Source: Takakia lepidozioides
Lineage: Eukaryota > Streptophyta > Takakiopsida > Takakiales > Takakiaceae
Direction of reading: 5' to 3'
Assembly (NCBI GenBank): GCA_030704615.1
Contig: CM060732.1
Location: 16,060,001-16,124,000, forward strand
Length of the DNA stretch: 64,000 nucleotides
The notes under the pieces: generated by a model
Databases searched by the model: none
Seen by the model: only the letters and a program-made list of their open reading frames with translations
What the model was told of the DNA's origin: nothing
Made by a program: the position numbers and the translations under genes
Shown: one piece after another, positions 1-10,168 of the stretch
How positions within the stretch are numbered: position 1 is the stretch's first letter
How the letters are laid out: each line of letters begins with the position of its first letter

Positions 1-1389
1 GCAAAGTGGGCAGCTTTATGCCTTACTAGTCTGCCCAGGATCCGAAAGTATCAGCAAAGTAAGAAACTCTTCAACTCAGCTCCATATGAAACCCGCTCTT
101 CACCTCCGCTCCATGTAAATGCTTGCATGAAGTGCCCTAGCAAACATGCCCACTTTTGCACTTTGCTAACTACTGTAGTGGAAAAACGATACTTGAGTTA
201 TGGGTGTTGTGCATTTAGGGCAAGACAGACATAGTGCAATAGCAGTAGTTTCACGATTTGCCCTGTTCCCTCATTTTCAGTATCCCTAGTTGTCGCAAAG
301 GAACAAAACTATGTTTCACTATATGCAGATTTGTGAACCTATGCATGCAATATATGTGAAAGAACCAACAAAGAACGGAATGTGCCAAAGATGATTGGGT
401 TTTGGATGCTCATTGCAGAACTCACTCACCCGCATCACCATGGCAGGGAACAGCGGGGGCGAGGCGACCAAGTACTGACCTAGGCAATATTTAGCAATTT
501 TCGCCTAGAGGAAGATCACAATGGTAATCCGGAGCAGACAAATGACAAAGTTGATCGTTGTGGAGCGATAATAAGGACTTGCACGCAAGAAACATTTGGA
601 GCGGAAGCATTGCAACCTTTGAACACGGCGAAAACATCCTGCATCGTAGAACGATTGCCCACTGCTGTCCACAAAATTGACGTGCATGACGGGACGCGGT
701 ACGCCAACAATAGCAACGAAAGCAAGAGCTGGTCCGTGTCAAGGGAACCTACCCTCATCATTTTACATGCAATCCCATCATGTGGATGCAATGGCATGCA
801 TGGGGAGGATTAAGGCATGCATGGGGGATGGAGGACGATGCCATGCATGAGGGCAGGATGGGAGGCGGGGTGGGGATGCGGGAGAGGGCATGTGTCATGT
901 CCCCGCAGCGGGAACATGAGGTGCGGGAGGGCGTGTGCCGCGTGGGCGCTGCGATGGAGTTGGGGGTGGGCGTGGGGTGGCGGGGGGTCCACGCCCCCCC
1001 CCCTCCCGCATTCAACTCCAGGGCCTCATCTATTACTTGGCATTCAATAGTGGGGGCGGGAAGGATTTAACAGGGGCCCCACCGGAGGAGCCCAGGCTGC
1101 CAGAATCCGGCGAAAGTACCGTCAGATGGCACGAGTGCATTGAGTTCTTTACCTCATTCCTATTATCTTCCTCGGAAGGAGTCCTCTTCTAGCTCTCGGG
1201 TAATAAATTTTCCATACCGTTGCTTCATAAGATGACTGAGCGAGATAACCTTAATAGACAACCAGTCCATGATCGATAACCGCCCAACAGGACCAAACTC
1301 ATGCAAGAAAAATATTTAAATGGAGCAATACATTTATTCAACATCCTGAAAGCAAGCCACTGGAAACACTGGAAATACTAGCACAATCT
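1..1389. other. No recognisable gene; GC-rich low-complexity patch
   Basis: No coding region with family resemblance was found. Positions about 770-1015 are low complexity, with repeated GCATGCATGG-like words followed by a G-rich run that opens in several frames at once. These open frames are compositional and not gene evidence. The rest reads as unique intergenic sequence. Confidence 0.5.
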
Positions 1390-1916
1390 TTGTAGGAAAA
1401 CTTTGGCAAGCAATAAAAATAGAACTCGAGTCTGGAATGCTTGTGGATGACATCTTCCTGGTACTTCAGGCGGAACCTTCCACTCTTACAGCTGCTAAGA
1501 ACACTCTTAAGAAATTCTGTAGAGTCTCTGGCTTCCGGGTTAACTGGAGAAAGACCAAAGCCTTGCTAATAGGGGACCCATCTATGTCTTCTATTGGGAT
1601 CAACCCCAACTGGGGAGTAGACCAAGGTATGGCCTGGCTTAAAGCAGGAGAACCTACCACACTGTTGGGTCACATCTTCAGCCTAGACCTCACCGAGGAG
1701 CAGAGAAATGGGGCCCATTCTAGCCAGGCTCAAGAAGGAGCTAGCGTTCTGGGGCTCTAAGTTCCTCTCCATCACCGGAAGAGCTCTGGCTGCCAACCAG
1801 ATTCTGCTTGCTGGGATCTGGTAAGGTGAATTCATATACTCGCTTAAGAATGACTCAGACAAAGAAGTGAATGTCGTCAACGACATTCAATCTGGATCTA
1901 TGATTGCAATCCTTAT
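1390..1916 (+). mobile_element. LINE (non-LTR) reverse transcriptase fragment
   Basis: The plus-strand frame starting near 1437 carries a DDIFLVLQAEPSTLTAAKN stretch, the remnant of the (F/Y)ADD catalytic box of a non-LTR reverse transcriptase, followed by SGFRVNWRKTKALLIG, the usual post-palm SGL-x-(V/L)N-xxK region. After a frame change near 1700 the typical FWG-SKFLSITGRALAANQILLAGIW block follows and ends in a stop. The first residue of the box is altered (LVDD). The piece lacks an endonuclease and most of the RT, so it is a dead fragment. It abuts a transposon scrap at about 1913. Confidence 0.8.
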
Positions 1917-2500
1917 GAAGCCACATTTTTTCCCAAAAAAAACAGTAGAGTTTCAAGTATGACATTGCACCTGTACACAACTCGCATCATGGCCCACTCT
2001 CCTCCAACCTGACTGTCAAAGTCGATGGACCGTAAAATGTTACCATCTTTGGAGAACTCCCGAAAAAAACAGTATCTCCAGGTGAGACCTCTCCACTTCC
2101 TTATGTATGCCTCCAATGACATTTGGGGAGGGGAAACAATCGAAATGTTCAGGTCCTTCAAAGTCTGATCCAGCACAATGACGGCGCGCTTTTCGAGCTG
2201 CAAATAGTATATTTGTCAGAATTGCAAATAAGATACTCATCACATACTTGAAGAGAAGAAAACGACATGTTTGAATACACACCTGACTCCAAAATGTAGC
2301 CTTGTGGAGCCAGTTATCAAACACCAAATCACTGATTCCTTCCATCTTTGTGCCAGGCTGTATGGTGCTCTTTGGGAACTGATTCAAGTCATTTACTGTT
2401 TGATCTGAGCTCCATATCTCTAGCCACCTTATTTTTGTTTGTGGGTCAACCATCGATATGGCCAGCCGGTGCAATTTCTCCTGCACATTATGACATGGCC
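1913..2500 (-). pseudogene. Fragment of a fourth ParB-methylase ORF1 (middle region)
   Basis: On the minus strand, 2490-2280 encodes EKLHRLAISMVDPQTKIRWL and DNWLHKATFWSQ. After an intron, 2203-1975 encodes LEKRAVIVLDQTLKDLNI and FFREFSKDGNILR. These match, in order and across the same splice junction, exons 3 and 4 of the intact ORF1 at 20168-23897 (EKLHRLSTAVV, DNWLHKATYWSQ, FFREFSKEGG). The copy is closer to that gene than to the Y ORF1 beside it, so it is not part of Y. It lies just downstream (minus sense) of the Y methylase motif I exon, giving a mosaic junction near 2500. Confidence 0.8.
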
Positions 2501-2502
2501 CT

Positions 2503-5500
2503 TCAGATGTTGCGAATGAAAGCATAACGAGAATTTGCAGAACAGCATACAACAAGATTCTGCATACATGTCCCACAGATGAGGTCGAGCACTGTGCCCT
2601 CCACGTCAGTGCATGTCTCCATAATTGTCTGAATGAAGGCAGGGCTCCGAGTCCGTGAATACCGCAGGGGTTCAGTTGAAGTGAGGCTATGAGGGAGAAG
2701 TTCCGTGGGAACGTTGTTGAACAGGACGTCGTAATCGATGGGGTCGCAGTTCGGGTCAACCAACAATCCCTCCTTCCGGAAAGCAAAGGTGGAGTTCTCC
2801 TTCACAAATCAGTATGCATCAAACTGCTTCGTCTGCATACACAGTGGGGAACGATTAGAAATCGAATGCGGCACCGCATTTCAAAACTCCTAAGAAAATG
2901 AAAGGACGAGTGCCAATGTTGTAATTACCTTCTTCCCTTCCGACCGAAGGCCCAATGTGTTGATGCACGTCCACTTCTTCTTCAGAATTGGGACGGCGCT
3001 CTTGCGGGTCCACTTCGCAATTCCTGTCTGCGTGTTTTTGCCTCTGCTCGCCAGGACAACCACACAGCCTCTGTCGTCCAACACCATGCGGGCGAGCCCG
3101 AATCCTTTCTTCCAAAAGTCCTCGGAGTACCTGTTCCAAGATGGCAGAGCTTGCAGTCCTTCCACAGGCTCTCCGTCCGGAATATCCAAGATGATCATAT
3201 CGCAAGACCACTCAGTGGCATTTCCGCCCCTCCTGCAATCCTTGTCTGCACACACCCTCTCAAAGAACGAGACCATCTTCAGAAACCCAGGGGTGTCGGA
3301 AGGCTCTTCGGCAACCGCCTTCTTCAGTGCTTTGCCCTTCAGACCCTCCATGGTCTTCATGTATGCCAACTTGGCTGCCCGTCCATCCAAAGCCGCAAGA
3401 AACTCTCATTCACACACTGGACTACTGTATCGGGATCCACTTTTGGCCTCTTCATTTCCACCGGCTCGAAAGGGTGCCCCCTCGGGGGTTGAAGAGTGCC
3501 TTCTTTGCCGAGCCAGTTCTCGTCCCTCTCGTGACAACGGTGGGCACAGGGGATTTCGGCTGCGTCTCGGGGGTGGGCTGGTTGCAAAGTCTCCATCGGA
3601 GTCCTCTTCCTCACCCTCTACCTGCACTATCTGTTTCTGCTTCTTCGTTTTATTGGGTGTCACAACTGCTGCTCCTTGCTGGCGAGTCCGCTTCTTGGAC
3701 CCCTTCTGTTGAGCCTGCACAGCTGCATCCACCGTCTTTTGTGCCATCTCAGCTACCTTTCTGGATTGTTCCAGAGCAGCAGCTTCCTTTGCCGACTCTG
3801 GCCGAGCAGGGACACGTCTTTCCTTTCTCTTCTCTTCTGCTTTCGCGTGCAGATCTTTCTCAGACTCGTCAACAATTCCGCCAGACATGTCCAGGTACCA
3901 CGGGCATCCAACCAGATGTGCGGCATGCCATTGTTTCTGCATCTCGGGTGTGTAGACACAGCTTGGGCCCGCCACGGTCCAAGCCATGAAGAACGGGGGC
4001 TCTTGAGCCAGGGCCCCTGTCTGAAGAAGCACGTATTTCATATACCTGCAGGGCAGTCAGCATGCGTGAGCAAAAGTTGAGACCAACGTACTCGCAGAGT
4101 GCAACCGAAAACTTAAAATGCGAATGCGGTGCCGCATTTCCCAGACAAACCTCATAACCAGGCTTCGCATACAAGGACAGCTGGGCTTCACCTGTAAACA
4201 ATTCGCATTGCAGCTTTTCCCGCTCCCTCCTGATGTGTAAACTCCACGCTCTTTCTTGTTGTCTGCAGCTCCCTGGCGAAGAGGTTGTCCTTGTACGCAT
4301 ATCTGAAACGTGTCACGTAGTCTTCCAATGTCTGTGTTCCATCCCATTTGACGTACAAGCCGAACAAATTTGTATGCATTACGACTTGCTCCTTCGCATT
4401 TGTCATTACCTGCGATTCCCACATGCATTGTCACGTAGCAGTTCAAGGAATTCATTTCAGAAAAGCAAATCTGGGGAAGTACCTTGAATTACCTGGAACC
4501 ACCAAGTCATGCGGTTGAGCCACACATCCACTGCAGGGTCGGAAACTTCGAGTGGAAAAGACCACATTGTCCTTATACTCTCCGATGCATTCCAGATCGA
4601 CAGCCACCGTGTCTGCCATTTCCGATCCAATGTCAGGAGCAGGAAGAAGAGTGGCTATTGCTAGGAAGGAACTTCAGTGCATTGAAACATCACCTTCTCT
4701 TTCGCTTCAACACATGCCGTTGAGAGGTGATGCAGTTTCTCCAACTGCATGGTCGGCTGCATGGCCCGAGAATACTGTTTTGCAATCTCGGGGATGAAGT
4801 CCTTTCCAAGTGCCGGATCTGCAATGGCCACCAGCTTCACAAGCTTTGACTTGTATTTCATTCTGGACTTGACCCCGGCTTCCTTCAAGTGCTCAATCAA
4901 TGACTGCAACGTTTTGACCTGCCCCTCACTTTCCATGAAGAAGCGTTTGGCATGGGCCAAATCCAGCTTGATGTTTGACTGCCAACAAAAACATGCAGAA
5001 GCGTTACATTCGATTCATGTGGAAAGATTACTGGAAATTGGGGAAGGATGAGCAGAGGGAAATGGGAGGACGACTTACTTCGCATATCACCTCCACCATT
5101 CCATCCATAGTGAGACGATACCATGTCCGTCAGTTTTTTGCCACGGCTTTCTGAATGAGCTCGGGCTCCAGCATTTCCGCAAACATGTGCGGATCAGTGA
5201 GACCAGTTTTCCTCACCCTGTACAACATATGTGCCATGTGGGTATGCACGTATGCATTTTCAGTTACCCTGCAAGGCACACTCTCCAGTTCAGTCCACGA
5301 AAGCACGGAAACAAAACAGATTGGAAACCGAAATGCGGCACCGCATTTCGAACGTGCTTGGGAGGGTATGAGTATCTTACGAGTTGAGGTCCGCCATGGC
5401 ATTCTTGAGCAGGGAGGAGTCTGCCGCCTTCACCTTGAGGATGACACACTCCACCATGTAATGCCAGCCAATGTGCTTGGCATGGTTCTGCTTGATGTAC

Positions 5501-6636
5501 TCCCACCAGGCAAGAATTCGGCGATTCCCGTCCACACAAAGAACATTTTACCCGACATATGGCCGAAGTCTGGATCACCCCTTCAGCGTTGCCTCGAATT
5601 CGTCGTTGCGAGTGTGCCAGTGGGTATCCCATGTTGACAATTCATCCGCAGTGGGTCCACGAGATTTGCCGTCCTCATTCTCAAGGGAAACGTAGAAGGC
5701 TGGCGAACCTAGATGGTACCCTTCTCGAAATACGAACTTGAGCTTATCCACATCTCCGGGAAGTGCCTGCCTGACAATGGGAAGGGAGACCATGCGACAG
5801 AGTGGGATTTGAAGAGTCCGCTGGAATACCTTGCTGCCCAGAACTCTGCCAATGCTACTGTGTGTCTCCTCCAACATTGTATCCGCTGCACTTTGGAATT
5901 CCTCCGGAGACATTTCTGCTGGTGGCGGTAGGGGCTGAGCAGCTGGAGCATCCCCAACTGGAGCTGCACTCTGGGGAATCTTTGCGGGCAATTCTGCAAT
6001 TGCAGAGGCCTCCTCCGGGCCTGCAATATTCTGAAGATCTTCCTCAACGGTGGTCTGGTCTTGCTGCGAACGTTGAGCGGCAGCACCCTCCTCCGGTACC
6101 ACATCGACAAAATCGGTCGATCCCATTGCCTTCGCTGCAGCAAAGACGCCCCCAACATCACCAGGCTGGAAATCAAGCAGGAACTGGGCTTCAGCTCGTG
6201 GAATCGGTTTTGCGGGAGACTGCTCCGCCCTCCCCCTGATTGCCTTGTGCTTCCTCATTCTTGCAGGTGAAGGTGTCTGCTGCAATTCAATCTGCTTCAT
6301 TCGCCTGGGTGGGGGGGAAACGGTCTGGTCCGGTTCAGAAACAAGTTGAAGGACGGGCTGCTTCTTCTTCATCTTTGCTGGAGAAGGGCTAGACCCCTGC
6401 TGGCGATTCTCCATGACCTTTGAACGCGAGTCGCTCTCTGGGGCTTTGAATTGCAAAGACTTGCCCTTCGAAGCCACGTCCTTGAAACGCACAGGGCTAG
6501 GCCCGGCAGGAAATCCCATGCTCGTGGATCGGCTGGGTGTACATGCTGCAGCTAGCTCCACGGACTCTGCCTGCGGCTCTTCGGATTCCTGCGATCCCTC
6601 CAGCACGTCCACCTTTCCGGTTAGGCATGCAAACAT
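2503..6636 (-). pseudogene. Element Y ORF1: ParB-like/DNA-methyltransferase-like fusion, broken
   Basis: Multi-exon minus-strand gene homologous to the intact ORF1 of element X. The N-terminal exon (6636-5575) is charged and proline-rich with SPSPAKMKKK-type basic patches, then enters the ParB-like domain (IPLCRMVSLPIVRQALPG, AFYVSLENEDG). The motif expected to read DGNHR is split by frameshifts near 5575 and 5527 and reads as GNRRILAW in another frame. Middle exons follow at about 5270-5130, 4985-4661, 4620-4490, 4424-4188 and 4041-3406. The methylase part (3390-2890) has DMIILDIPDG in the place of motif IV, and 2805-2503 ends in SPAFIQTIMETCTD and VLDLICGT, motif I. Further frame breaks lie near 3395-3420. 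The last exon is missing. Introns carry the family palindrome. Dead copy of the divergent partner of the transposase at 10169-26588. Confidence 0.85.
2864..5349. repeat. Single Y-type palindromes inside ORF1 introns (three sites)
   Basis: Copies of the AATGCGGYRCCGCATT palindrome occur at 2864-2882, 4122-4140 and 5330-5349. Each falls in an intron or exon-flanking gap of the Y ORF1. They match the motif of the large arrays at 7263-9990, so the motif is dispersed along the whole element and not only between its genes. Confidence 0.8.
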
Positions 6637-6666
6637 CTTCTACATTCAAGTCTCCTAGCATACAGT

Positions 6667-6915
6667 CTAAGAATTGCAGAAGAAAAATGAGGCGAGTTTC
6701 GGTGCTCGATCAGCTGGCGAATCCCGATAGCACGGAGCTCTCACTGGTGGCTGGGTTGCCTGCGTGGCCTGATGCTGCGAGATGGCAATCTCCTCCTGTA
6801 GATGCATCTGCTTCCTCCCCTTCGGCATTGGCCTACGTCCGAAGTACAATTTTTGGAGCTTGCGACGATGTCTCTTCTCTGGTGCACGCACTCCCTCCAT
6901 CTCAGGTTCAAGCAT
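6667..6915 (-). CDS. Candidate first exon of Y ORF1 (basic N-terminus)
   Basis: The minus-strand frame from 6915 reads MLEPEMEGVRAPEKRHRRKL, then FGRRPMPKGRKQ: strongly basic, nuclear-localisation-like. It sits directly upstream of the main Y ORF1 exon in the same orientation. A nearly identical copy occurs at about 8919-8690 inside the downstream tandem duplicate. I infer that it is the 5' exon of ORF1. The splice to 6636 is not proven, and a small separate protein is possible. Confidence 0.4.
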   Translation of the reverse strand: MLEPEMEGVRAPEKRHRRKLQKLYFGRRPMPKGRKQMHLQEEIAISQHQATQATQPPVRAPCYRDSPADRAPKLASFFFCNS

Positions 6916-7262
6916 AAGAAGAAAAAAGACAGGGAAAAAAGGCGAAGAGTGCAAATGGAAAGGGCGCGAGAGGGGTGACTCAGGAAACACGACAAAAGAA
7001 GATGAAACGGCGGTGATGCACCACTTGGGTTCGAAAGGGTTGGAAAAAGTGTCTCCTCGTGGACCTTGCGTCATTACAAAATTTGAATCGTTCAGGGTAC
7101 GCCTGTCGTCCGAAAAACAAACATCATTATCCAACGGTCAGGCCGCGCCGCCTCATGCCACTTCAGTCAGATAGAGTGCAGACATGTGCCGCAATTCCGT
7201 TGCTCCACGTGTTCACATTTCATGGCATTTCCGTCCCAGCGTCTGATGAGTTGGAGTGAAAA

Positions 7263-8600
7263 TGCAAATGCGGCGCCGCATTTCCATTAAGTATCATCAC
7301 GAAGCTACACATCCGTACTTGTTGGAAGAAAATGCGGCACCGCATTTCCGTTCCACTTTCACAAACCTTAGTTGTTGAACGCAAATACGGTGCCGCATTT
7401 CCGTCCCACAGCTCCATGCCTGAGATACAAAAGGGAAATGCGGCGCCGCATTTCCGTTCTGGAATGTCGAAAGGTGCGATTCGGAAATGCACAACATTTC
7501 GGTTCCCCGTGGTTCATGATTTTCAATCTGAACGAAAATGCGGTCCCGCATTTCCGTTCCACCTTCACATACCTTAGTTGATGAACGGAAATGCCGTGCC
7601 ACATTTCCATTCGGGAAAGTATAAAGGTCTCACCTGAACGGAAATGCGGTGCCGCATATCCGGTGGGGAAAGTTTGAAGGTCTCACATGGATGGAAATGC
7701 CGCACCGCATTTCCGTTCTGGAATGTTGGAAGGTGCGACTCGGACGGAAATGCGGTGCCGCATTTCAGTTCCGATGGTTCACGATTTTCAGTCAGAACGG
7801 AAATGCGGTACCGCATTTCCGTTCTGGAGAGTATGAAGGTCTCGCCCGCACGGAAATGCGGTGCAGCATTTCTATCCCTTAGCTCCATGCGACAGATACA
7901 AAACGGAAATGCGGCGCCGTATTTCCGTTCTGGTATGTCGGAAGGTGCGACTCGGACGGAAATGCGGTACCGCATTTCCGTTCTGGAGAGTATGAAGGTC
8001 TTAACCGGTCGGAAATTCGCTGCAGCATTTCCGTCACCCGGCTCCATGCCTCAGATACAAAACGGAAATGCGGCGCCGCATTTCCGTTTTGGAATTTTGG
8101 AAGGTGCGACTCGGACGGAAATGCGGTGCCGCATTCCAGTTCCGATGGTTCACGATTTTCTGTCTGAATGTCTGTTCTGGAGTGTATAAAGGTCTCACCC
8201 GGACGGAAATGCGGTGCAACATTTCTATCCCTCAGCTCCATGCGTCAGATACAAAACGGAAATGCGGCGCCGTATTTCCATTCTGGTATGTCGGAAGGTG
8301 CGACTCGGACGGAAATGCGGTGCCGCATTTCAGTTCCCGTGGTTCATGATTCTCAATCAGAACGGAAATGCGGTACCGCATTTCCGTTCCACCTTCACAT
8401 ACCGTGCTTGTTGGATGGAAATGCGTTACCGCATTTCCGTTCTGGAGAGTATAAAGGTTTCCCCCAGACGGAAACTCGGTGCCGCATTTCCGTCGCTTTG
8501 GTGCATGACTAAGATGCAAAACGGAAATGCGGTGCCGTATTTCCGTCCAACAGCAATCGAAAGTATCACTCCGGACGGAAATGCGGAACCTCATTTCCGC
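7263..8600. repeat. Palindrome array 1 of element Y (53-bp period, about 25 copies)
   Basis: About 25 copies of a 22-23 bp palindrome, consensus GGAAATGCGGYRCCGCATTT, whose central six bases are GGCGCC, GGTGCC or GGTACC. Successive starts at 7746, 7799, 7852, 7905, 7958, 8011, 8064 and 8117 are exactly 53 bp apart. One interval (8117 to 8205) is 88 bp because a palindrome is missing while its spacer remains. The 30-bp spacers fall into about five recurring types. Open frames here (MRCRISV-type peptides) are translation artefacts of the repeat. Confidence 0.95.
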
Positions 8601-9261
8601 ATGCGGAACCTAAATGGGTTGCTTTGTTCCGAAACAACACAATTGCGGCCTGTCTTGATGAGCACAACTTGGTTGTCTGACCGTTTTAACCGAGGCGGGT
8701 TTCGGTGTTCGCTCAGTTGGTGAATCCCGATAGCACGGAGCGCTCACTGGTGGCTGGGTTGCCTGCGTGGCCTGATGCTGCGAGATGGCAATCTCCTCCT
8801 GTAGACGCATCTGCTTCCTCCCCTTCGGCATTGGCCTACGTCCAAAGTACAATTTTCGGAGCTTGCGACGATGTCTCTTCTCTGGTGCACGCACTCCCTC
8901 CCTCTCAGGTTCGAGCATAAGAAAAGCAGAGACAGGGAAAAGGGACGAAGAGTGCAGATGGAAAGGGCGCGAGTGGGGTGACTGAGGAGACACGACAAAA
9001 GAAGATGAAACGGCGGTGATGCACCACTTGGGTTCAAAAGGGTTGCACGAAAGTGTCTCCTCGTGGACTTTGCATCATTACGAAATTCGAATCGTTCAGG
9101 GTACGCCTGCCGTCCGAAAAACAAACATCATTATCCAACGGTCAGGCCGCGCCGCCTAATGCCACTTCAGTCAGATAGAGTGCAGACATGTGCCGCAATT
9201 CCATTGCTCCACGTGTTCAAATTTCAAGGCATTTCCGTCCCAGCGTCTGATGAGTTGGAGT

Positions 9262-9990
9262 GAAAATGCAAATGCGGCGCCGCATTTCCGTTAAGTACCA
9301 TCACGAAGCTACACATCCGTACTTGTTGGAAGAAAATGCGGCACCGCATTTCCGTTCCACCTTCACATGCCTTAGTTGTTGAACGGAAATACGGTGCCGC
9401 ATTTCCGTCCCACAGCTCCATGCCTGAAATACAAAAGGGAAATGCAGCGCCGCATTTCCAATCTGGTATGTCGGAAGGTGCGACTCGGACGGAAATGCGG
9501 TGCCGCATTTCAGTTCCCGTTGTTCATAATTCTCAATTAGAACGGAAATGCGGTACCGCATTTCCGTTCTGGAGAGTATGAAGGTCTTAACCGGTCGGAA
9601 ATGCGCTAAAGCATTTCCGTCACTCGGCTCCATGCCTCAGATACAAAACGGAAATGCATCGCCGCATTTCCGTTCTGGAATGTCGGAAGGTGCGACTCGG
9701 ACGGAAATGCGGTGCCTCATTTCAGTTCCCGTGGTTCATGATTCTCAATCAGAACGGAAATGCGGTACCGCATTTCCGTTCCACCTTCACATACCGTGCT
9801 TGTTGGATGGAAATGCGTTACCGCATTTCCGTTCTGGAGAGTATAAAGGTTTCCCCCGGACGGAAACTCAATGCCGGTTTTCCGTCGCACTGGTGCATGA
9901 CTAAGATGCAAAACGGAAATGCGGCGCCGTATTTCCGTCCAACAGCAATCGAAAGTATCACTCCGGACGGAAATGCGGAACCTCATTTCC
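9262..9990. repeat. Palindrome array 2 of element Y (53-bp period, about 14 copies)
   Basis: The same palindrome and spacer types as array 1, about 14 copies, in the second unit of the tandem duplication. Several copies match their array-1 counterparts in both palindrome and spacer, while about eleven repeats are absent relative to array 1, so copy number changed by unequal exchange or slippage after duplication. Confidence 0.92.
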
Positions 9991-10168
9991 GGATGCGGAA
10001 CCTGAATGGGTTGCATTGTTCCGAAACAACACAATTGCGGCCTGTCTTGATGAGCACAACTTGGTTGTCTGACCGTTTTAACTAACAGTCCTGGCACTTG
10101 TCAGTGCGAACGTTCATGTCTGCACCAAGAATACTGCTGGATCCACCCTCAGGAGAAACTGTCAGGAG

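Larger units (their letters stand above)
6690..10083. repeat. Tandem duplication of the Y promoter/array segment
   Basis: Two head-to-tail copies: unit 1 at about 6690-8690 and unit 2 at about 8694-10083. Both begin with the candidate ORF1 first exon (GAATCCCGATAGCACGGAG), continue through a shared roughly 570-bp flank and a palindrome array, and end with the same 3' block (CTTGGTTGTCTGACCG). Unit 2 is shorter only because its array has fewer repeats. The high identity shows the duplication is recent relative to the decay of Y. Confidence 0.85.

Noticed and set aside
491-760. Last methylase exon of element Y displaced on the minus strand
   Set aside because: A weak look-alike (FYDAGCFRRVQ) does not align with the HACKASARHVFGIE region of X in any single frame.
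780-1192. Protein-coding gene in the GC-rich region
   Set aside because: All frames are open only because of repeated GCATG and GGGTGGG-type words; no domain and no consistent codon pattern.
7300-8600. Many overlapping open frames giving peptides such as MRCRISV and GNAAPHFR
   Set aside because: They come from reading the palindrome in several frames on both strands; the same peptide words appear in both directions, so they are not genes.
7263-9990. CRISPR array (regular palindromic repeats with equal-length spacers)
   Set aside because: The spacers recur as a few classes, the repeats diverge like a satellite, the context is an intron-containing eukaryotic transposon, and no cas genes are present.
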